In this document: piece after piece, positions 61,014-64,000 of the stretch
Numbering within the stretch: position 1 is the first letter of the stretch
How the letters are laid out: every line of letters begins with the position of its first letter
NCBI GenBank assembly: GCA_013399305.1
Contig: VXAI01000118.1
Location: forward strand, 741,676-805,675
DNA length: 64,000 nt
Direction of reading: 5' to 3'
Source of the DNA: Rostratula benghalensis
Taxonomy: Eukaryota; Chordata; Aves; Charadriiformes; Rostratulidae
The notes under the pieces: model-generated
Databases searched by the model: none
What the model was told of the DNA's origin: nothing
The model's input: the letters and a program-made list of their open reading frames with translations, nothing else
Program-made: the position numbers and the translations under genes

Positions 61014-63943
61014 CAGCCGTGAAGTTAGTGCTCAGTGCAGCCCCTGGTGTATCCCTTCAGGAGTGAAGAGCACGATGACAGGCTCTACAGATGAAAAGTC
61101 AATTTTAATCTTAAAAGTGAAAGATGATTGCTGACCTTCATGCTGATTCAGGACTGTAATAAAGACATTTCCTTTTTCTGACTGAAAGGAGACAGAATAT
61201 GACTTGAATCCTTAAAAAGGGCCTGACTTGAATCCTAAAAACGGCATTTACTCGAATCACCCAGCAGTACCTTTGACCAGCAACAGTCCTGACCATGAGC
61301 CATGGGGAGAAGGGGTGGTCAGGAGCCTGGTTTGTGCTGCTGGCTCCCTTACAGACTGGCTGGGTGTTCTCAAGCAAGTCATTCTGGATGTGCTCCAAAG
61401 CCCCCTGTAGTTAGTGGCAATATTCCCAGTGGTACCTCAGTCTACAGTACGACATGGGAACAGTGGGACTTTATAAAAAGGCTTTGATGAAACAGAAGCT
61501 CTAAGGTACAAGCACAACTCACTTCTTTGGAAACAACAGTTGTTTTGTCTCTGCTTTGACTGAAGCTTTGATCCCTACAAGAATAGGTCTTTGCTAGACT
61601 TTTCATATCTGTTTTCAGGGCCAAGTGTCAACTCTGTCTTCCTTTCTTCTCCATGCCTCTCCCTCCCTAGTTTGCCTGCTGTGGAGTGAACGGACCAGAA
61701 GATTTTGAAGCTGTCCCTCATCTTCCACACTCCCCTTTGGAAACCACGATACCTGAGGCTTGTTGCCAGCGAGAGCTCCAGAGCCGGGAAGGGATGTTTG
61801 TCAACAGGGAAGCCTGCCTCACGGGTGTGGAGAGGTTTCAGAACAGACAGGTAAGGGAGGCTTGAACACTGGGAAGAGGAGGAGTTTCCCAGTGGGCAGG
61901 GAGATGGCTGGGTGGTCACAGGTAACGAGAGGAGCTGGCAGGTCCTACCATCCTGACTGTAGCTCATATCCTAATTACACACTCATAGAATGGTTTAGGT
62001 TGGAAGGGACCTTAAAGATCATCGAGTCCCATCCCCCTGACATCCAGTGCTGGCTGCACTTCTGCTCACCCTATTTTGTAGCCAGCTGAGCGGGGCATCC
62101 TGGAAGTTGGGTTAAGGTTGGAGTTCTGGCAAGCACCTGAACATTTTGCTGCTAGGCTGAATTGGATGCTTTTCCCTGAAAATTTGGTTGAAATGTGGCC
62201 AGAAGAGAGCTGCTGAAGGGGTCCTATGCTGACAGGACTGTGATTTTAACAGCGTGATTACTGCCCCTCTGGGTCTGCTCTCCCTCATTACCCCTGGTCA
62301 CTGTGTCTCACTCCCCATGAGCAGGGTCTGACATGGGCATCAGCTTGTTGTCCTGGATGTGCTGTCTTTGCAGTTCAGATGTTGTGGGGTTTTTTCTTGG
62401 GTGGAAATTAAAGATCCAGGTGATTGAAACAGCCCAGCAGTATGGATGGGATTAAACAGCAGTGTGTGAAGTATATGCTCAGTGGGGAGGCGAGCTACTT
62501 CTTACATGGGACAAACTCCTGTCTATTTTTCCCTTTATGTGTGACCTGTTTGAGGAAGTGTGCTGATGGGTTGGAATTTTAAGCTGGGAGAACTGATGCC
62601 AAGATATTTCCTGGCGATTTCCAGGACCATCCTGAAATCTTTGCACAAGATTTACCTGTTAATGCTATGAGCAATAATAAATTATATTAGAGGTGATGGT
62701 GGCTGTGCTGCATAAGTGGAAGGATTAGTGTAGTGCATGGCACAGGGTTCACTGTGAAATTAATTCTCCTATAGCCAGATTAGCAGGTGTTTGTCCATGC
62801 TCCTTTGGGTGAAGGCGCAGAGGTGTACCCCTTGGACTAAATGAGCACTCTGCTCTGAGAACAACGCGATGTTCTCCTCAGCTGTGTCTCACCATGTTTT
62901 GTCCTTCCTAGGGCTGCTACACGGTGATCCTGAACTCCTTTGAGACATATGTGTACCTCGCGGGAGCCCTTGCCATCGGCGTGTTGGCCATTGAGGTACT
63001 TTCTGTTGTGTGACTAGAAGAAAACCAAGTGTGGGTAGATGTCCAGCAGCGAGGCAAACAGGGTGGCCCTCTCCCTTGCCAGGGGAAGCTGCCCCTGCCA
63101 AGTGGCAGCAGGTTATCAACTTGTGGATTTAATTGCCAAGAAAGAGCCAAGTGCTCAGTCCTTTGCCACAAAAGGCAGGGAAATGATGGGTGCCGCAGGC
63201 CTGCAGTGCCGCCTCGTGTCAGCCCCGCTGCGGAGCTCGCACCTGGCCACACTGGCCACAGGGTCCCCTCATTGCAGCAGCACCCCATCAGGCCGACTGA
63301 TCTGTCACTTGGTTAATGTGTTCAAACCGTGCCTTTGCTTTAAAAACTTCTGTTTAGAGCCTGAAACTGTACTGGCCCCCAGAGCATCTCCCTTATCAAG
63401 CATCTGGCTCTTTGGCGATGTTTTTTATGAGGAATGGGTTTCCACCAGACACAACATGAGCCCAGAAGCAATGTCCCTGCTCTCCCTAGTCTTGTGCAAA
63501 GGAGGAGCTACGGGGCAAAGCCCCAGCAGCTCCCATGAATGCCCCACTGTGCTCACTCTGAGCAGTAGGAACGGTGTGGAGTGCAGGGATAGCAGAGCTT
63601 GCTCCCCTGGAGCACCCAGGGTGGTTTGGGAATGAAGCCAGGCTGCTGCTATAGCCACAAACAGTTCAGCGAACTGGGAAAGGAGGAGAGGGATTGCCTT
63701 CAGGAATTAAAAAAAAAATGGTTTTGCCACAGCCCCCCCTAGGTGGTGGGAAGGGTCCCCCTCACTGCTGGGCAGGAGTGAGTGATAGGAGTGGTTCTGA
63801 GGCCAGGGATGGCTTTACAGATCTCCTGGAAGATGCATCTGACTCTCATGGTTCTGTTTTGTTTTTGCTTTTTTCTCCCCTCTCCCACCTTCCAGCTCTT
63901 TGCCATGATATTTGCCATGTGTCTCTTTCGAGGGATCCAGTAA
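48380..63943 (+). CDS. TSPAN18: Tetraspanin-18, complete coding sequence in seven exons (gene-level entry)
   Basis: Joining 48409-48471, 49754-49948, 54673-54747, 60676-60774, 61671-61850, 62912-62995 and 63896-63943 gives 247 codons plus TAA, close to the roughly 248 residues of mammalian TSPAN18. Seen: N-terminus [14 protein letters not shown]1 about 12-34; small loop with [13 protein letters not shown] about 37-49; TM2 about 53-73; CCG...RENKC cytoplasmic turn 73-82; TM3 83-107; large extracellular loop 108-216 with CCG at 147-149, EACC at 173-176, Cys193 and Cys206 (six cysteines); TM4 217-240; C-terminus CLFRGIQ. Sequons lie at N111-L-T and N129-D-T. Cys5, Cys8, Cys73, Cys74, Cys82 and Cys241 are candidate palmitoylation sites. 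Tetraspanins organise membrane microdomains. Published work links TSPAN18 to Orai1 calcium entry in endothelium and to cadherin-6B maintenance in chick cranial neural crest. All introns are phase 0. Identification rests on recognising the family member; paralogue confusion is unlikely. Confidence 0.96.
48472..49753 (+). other. TSPAN18: TSPAN18 intron 1 (1282 bp)
   Basis: GTAAGT...CAG intron, phase 0. The first 725 bp are single copy. The CR1 at 49197-49711 occupies about 40 per cent of the intron, leaving only 42 bp of original sequence, a dense pyrimidine tract, before exon 2. Confidence 0.9.
49197..49711 (+). mobile_element. CR1 LINE fragment in TSPAN18 intron 1
   Basis: It starts near CTGGAATGCTGTGTCCACCT, runs through CACAGGAAGGACATGGACCT, GACTCTTGATCAGGGAGTAG and GGTGTTCAAGGCCAGGCTGT, and ends ACCCAAACCATTCTATGTTT at about 49711. 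It lies in the same orientation as the gene, and its end is 42 bp before the exon 2 acceptor boundary. Its reading frames are ORF2 remnants. Confidence 0.92.
49754..49948 (+). CDS. TSPAN18: TSPAN18 coding exon 2 (codons 22-86)
   Basis: The exon is bounded by acceptor CCCTGACAG (AG 49752-49753) and donor GTAAGT at 49949. Its 195 bases encode the rest of TM1, the small extracellular loop with [13 protein letters not shown], all of TM2, and the cytoplasmic turn with Cys73-Cys74-Gly75 and Cys82. Both ends are phase 0. The acceptor tract (49712-49753) is pyrimidine-rich but begins directly after the 3' tail of a CR1 element. Confidence 0.95.
50711..50721. repeat. G11 homopolymer and G/T-rich stretch in TSPAN18 intron 2
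   Basis: Eleven consecutive G followed by about 40 bases made almost only of G and T. Low-complexity sequence with no gene. Confidence 0.85.
51486..51513. repeat. T28 homopolymer in TSPAN18 intron 2
   Basis: Twenty-eight consecutive T followed by a G-rich stretch (GGAGGGGGGTGGGG). It could be the poly(A) tail of a minus-strand retroposed sequence, but no parent sequence is recognisable on the 3' side. Confidence 0.85.
54673..54747 (+). CDS. TSPAN18: TSPAN18 coding exon 3 (codons 87-111, TM3)
   Basis: 75 bases between acceptor CTCTCTTCCAG (AG 54671-54672) and donor GTAAGT at 54748. It encodes FFMFILLIF then [16 protein letters not shown], the third membrane segment with the conserved Glu typical of tetraspanin TM3. 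The final Asn111 forms an N-L-T sequon with the first two codons of the next exon, so the glycosylation site is split by intron 3. Confidence 0.95.
54748..60675 (+). other. TSPAN18: TSPAN18 intron 3 (5928 bp, the largest between coding exons)
   Basis: GTAAGT...TCAG intron, phase 0. Low-complexity A/C-rich sequence at about 56697-56755 and a T19 run at 59273-59291 explain several spurious frames. The weak regulatory candidate at 58690-58870 is the only other point of note. Confidence 0.9.
58690..58870. promoter_or_regulatory. Weak candidate regulatory stretch in TSPAN18 intron 3
   Basis: A single-copy stretch with CATAAAAATCGCGCACAC, an inverted CCAAT box within GGCAATTGGCTGG, and the perfect inverted repeat ATTACC-AAC-GGTAAT at 58829-58843. 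No coding potential. The call rests on motif texture only. Confidence 0.18.
60676..60774 (+). CDS. TSPAN18: TSPAN18 coding exon 4 (codons 112-144, start of the large loop)
   Basis: 99 bases between acceptor GTGTGTTTCAG (AG 60674-60675) and donor GTAAGT at 60775. It encodes [14 protein letters not shown] and [17 protein letters not shown], the helical stalk of the large extracellular loop. N129-D-T is a second sequon. Phase 0 at both ends. Confidence 0.95.
60775..61670 (+). other. TSPAN18: TSPAN18 intron 4 (896 bp)
   Basis: GTAAGT...CTAG intron, phase 0. It holds the TG repeat at 60984-61011 and a small imperfect tandem duplication of TGACTTGAATCC at about 61200-61235. The 3' end has a long, strong pyrimidine tract. 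Confidence 0.9.
60984..61011. repeat. (TG)n microsatellite in TSPAN18 intron 4
   Basis: About 13-14 TG units lie roughly 210 bp downstream of the exon 4 donor. It is likely length-polymorphic and is a potential Z-DNA-forming tract. Confidence 0.95.
61671..61850 (+). CDS. TSPAN18: TSPAN18 coding exon 5 (codons 145-204, cysteine-rich loop)
   Basis: 180 bases between a long pyrimidine tract ending CCCTCCCTAG (AG 61669-61670) and donor GTAAGG at 61851. It holds the tetraspanin hallmark [12 protein letters not shown], then a proline- and histidine-containing variable stretch, then [10 protein letters not shown] and Cys193. With Cys206 in the next exon the loop has six cysteines, enough for three disulfides. 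The variable stretch (about residues 157-170) is where binding specificity usually lies in the family. Confidence 0.95.
61851..62911 (+). other. TSPAN18: TSPAN18 intron 5 (1061 bp)
   Basis: GTAAGG...CTAG intron, phase 0, with one short antisense CR1 tail at 61981-62046. Otherwise single copy with nothing defined. Confidence 0.9.
61981..62046 (-). mobile_element. Very short CR1 3' tail in TSPAN18 intron 5
   Basis: CTCATAGAATGGTTTAGGTT, GGAAGGGACCTTAAAGATCA and TCGAGTCCCATCCCCCTGAC form the reverse complement of a CR1 3' end, truncated to about 65 bp. It is antisense to the gene and 130 bp downstream of exon 5. Confidence 0.88.
62912..62995 (+). CDS. TSPAN18: TSPAN18 coding exon 6 (codons 205-232, into TM4)
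   Basis: 84 bases between acceptor CCTTCCTAG (AG 62910-62911) and donor GTACTT at 62996. It encodes [20 protein letters not shown] and the first half of TM4, ending ...VLAIE. Gly205-Cys206 supplies the last conserved extracellular cysteine. The donor GTACTT departs from GTAAGT at +4 and +6 and is the weakest of the six. Confidence 0.95.
62996..63895 (+). other. TSPAN18: TSPAN18 intron 6 (900 bp)
   Basis: GTACTT...CCAG intron, phase 0. It contains the longest single open frame in the window (63039-63635, 198 codons, + strand), which has no recognisable domain and lies wholly within the intron. It is relatively GC-rich, which lengthens chance frames. I do not call it a gene. Confidence 0.88.
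63896..63943 (+). CDS. TSPAN18: TSPAN18 last coding exon (codons 233-247 and stop)
   Basis: After acceptor CCCACCTTCCAG (AG 63894-63895), 15 codons encode [15 protein letters not shown], followed by TAA at 63941-63943. This completes TM4 and a very short cytoplasmic tail with Cys241, a likely acylation site. The 3' UTR begins at 63944 and continues past the window end; no polyadenylation signal is seen before 64000. Confidence 0.95.
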   Translation, partial: LFAMIFAMCLFRGIQ

Positions 63944-64000
63944 GAGGTGGCCCGTGAACCACCACATTCCCCACGTACTCAAAAAACAGAAGGAAAATCA

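Noticed and set aside
61575..61967. 130-codon minus-strand frame across TSPAN18 exon 5
   Set aside because: Shadow of the real exon on the opposite strand.
63039..63635. Longest open frame in the window, 198 codons, + strand
   Set aside because: It lies wholly inside TSPAN18 intron 6, has no recognisable domain, and the local GC content lengthens chance frames.
1..64000. CRISPR arrays, operons, prophage, endogenous retrovirus or tRNA genes
   Set aside because: No regularly spaced direct repeats, no packed same-strand genes, no retroviral LTR or gag/pol signature and no tRNA-like cloverleaf noticed. A tRNAscan and RepeatMasker run would settle the point.

Overview
This is a stretch of vertebrate, almost certainly avian, nuclear DNA. 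It holds exons flanked by GT/AG splice sites, long AT-leaning introns, a 40-base assembly gap and many 5'-truncated CR1 LINE fragments ending in the ATTCTATG-like 3' tail typical of bird CR1. I see no Alu, L1 or other mammalian repeat and nothing prokaryotic. The species cannot be named from the sequence alone.

The only gene I can support is TSPAN18 (tetraspanin-18), on the + strand at the right end. Its whole coding sequence is present in seven exons: 48409-48471, 49754-49948, 54673-54747, 60676-60774, 61671-61850, 62912-62995 and 63896-63943. All six introns are phase 0. Joined, the exons encode 247 residues with no frameshift or internal stop. The protein has four membrane segments, a large extracellular loop with the CCG motif and six cysteines, and tetraspanin-type juxtamembrane cysteines. 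The 3' UTR runs out of the window.

The first 48 kb contain no coding exon I can recognise. The most likely reading is that they are the long 5' intron(s) and/or upstream flank of TSPAN18; there is no clear CpG-island promoter. A well-formed candidate non-coding leader exon lies at 42049-42138. The rest is CR1 debris (1-725, 6478-7257, 11815-11990, 12530-12912, 12918-13276, 16648-16768, 27290-27990, 34877-35371, 36846-36910, 43383-43610, 46113-46756 in the upstream part; 49197-49711 in intron 1; 61981-62046 in intron 5), simple repeats, a perfect 50-bp tandem duplication at 19501-19600, and single-copy sequence. Three single-copy stretches look like developmental enhancers or conserved non-coding elements: 29820-30890 (clustered TAAT motifs), 35700-36200, and 39390-39770 (CpG-retaining). 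Conservation could not be tested here.

Other reading frames in the window are short, unconserved-looking and mostly inside CR1 or introns; none is called as a gene. I found no evidence of an undescribed gene system. The points most worth a second look are the candidate leader exon, the enhancer-like blocks, and the CR1 copy that ends 42 bp before the exon 2 splice acceptor.
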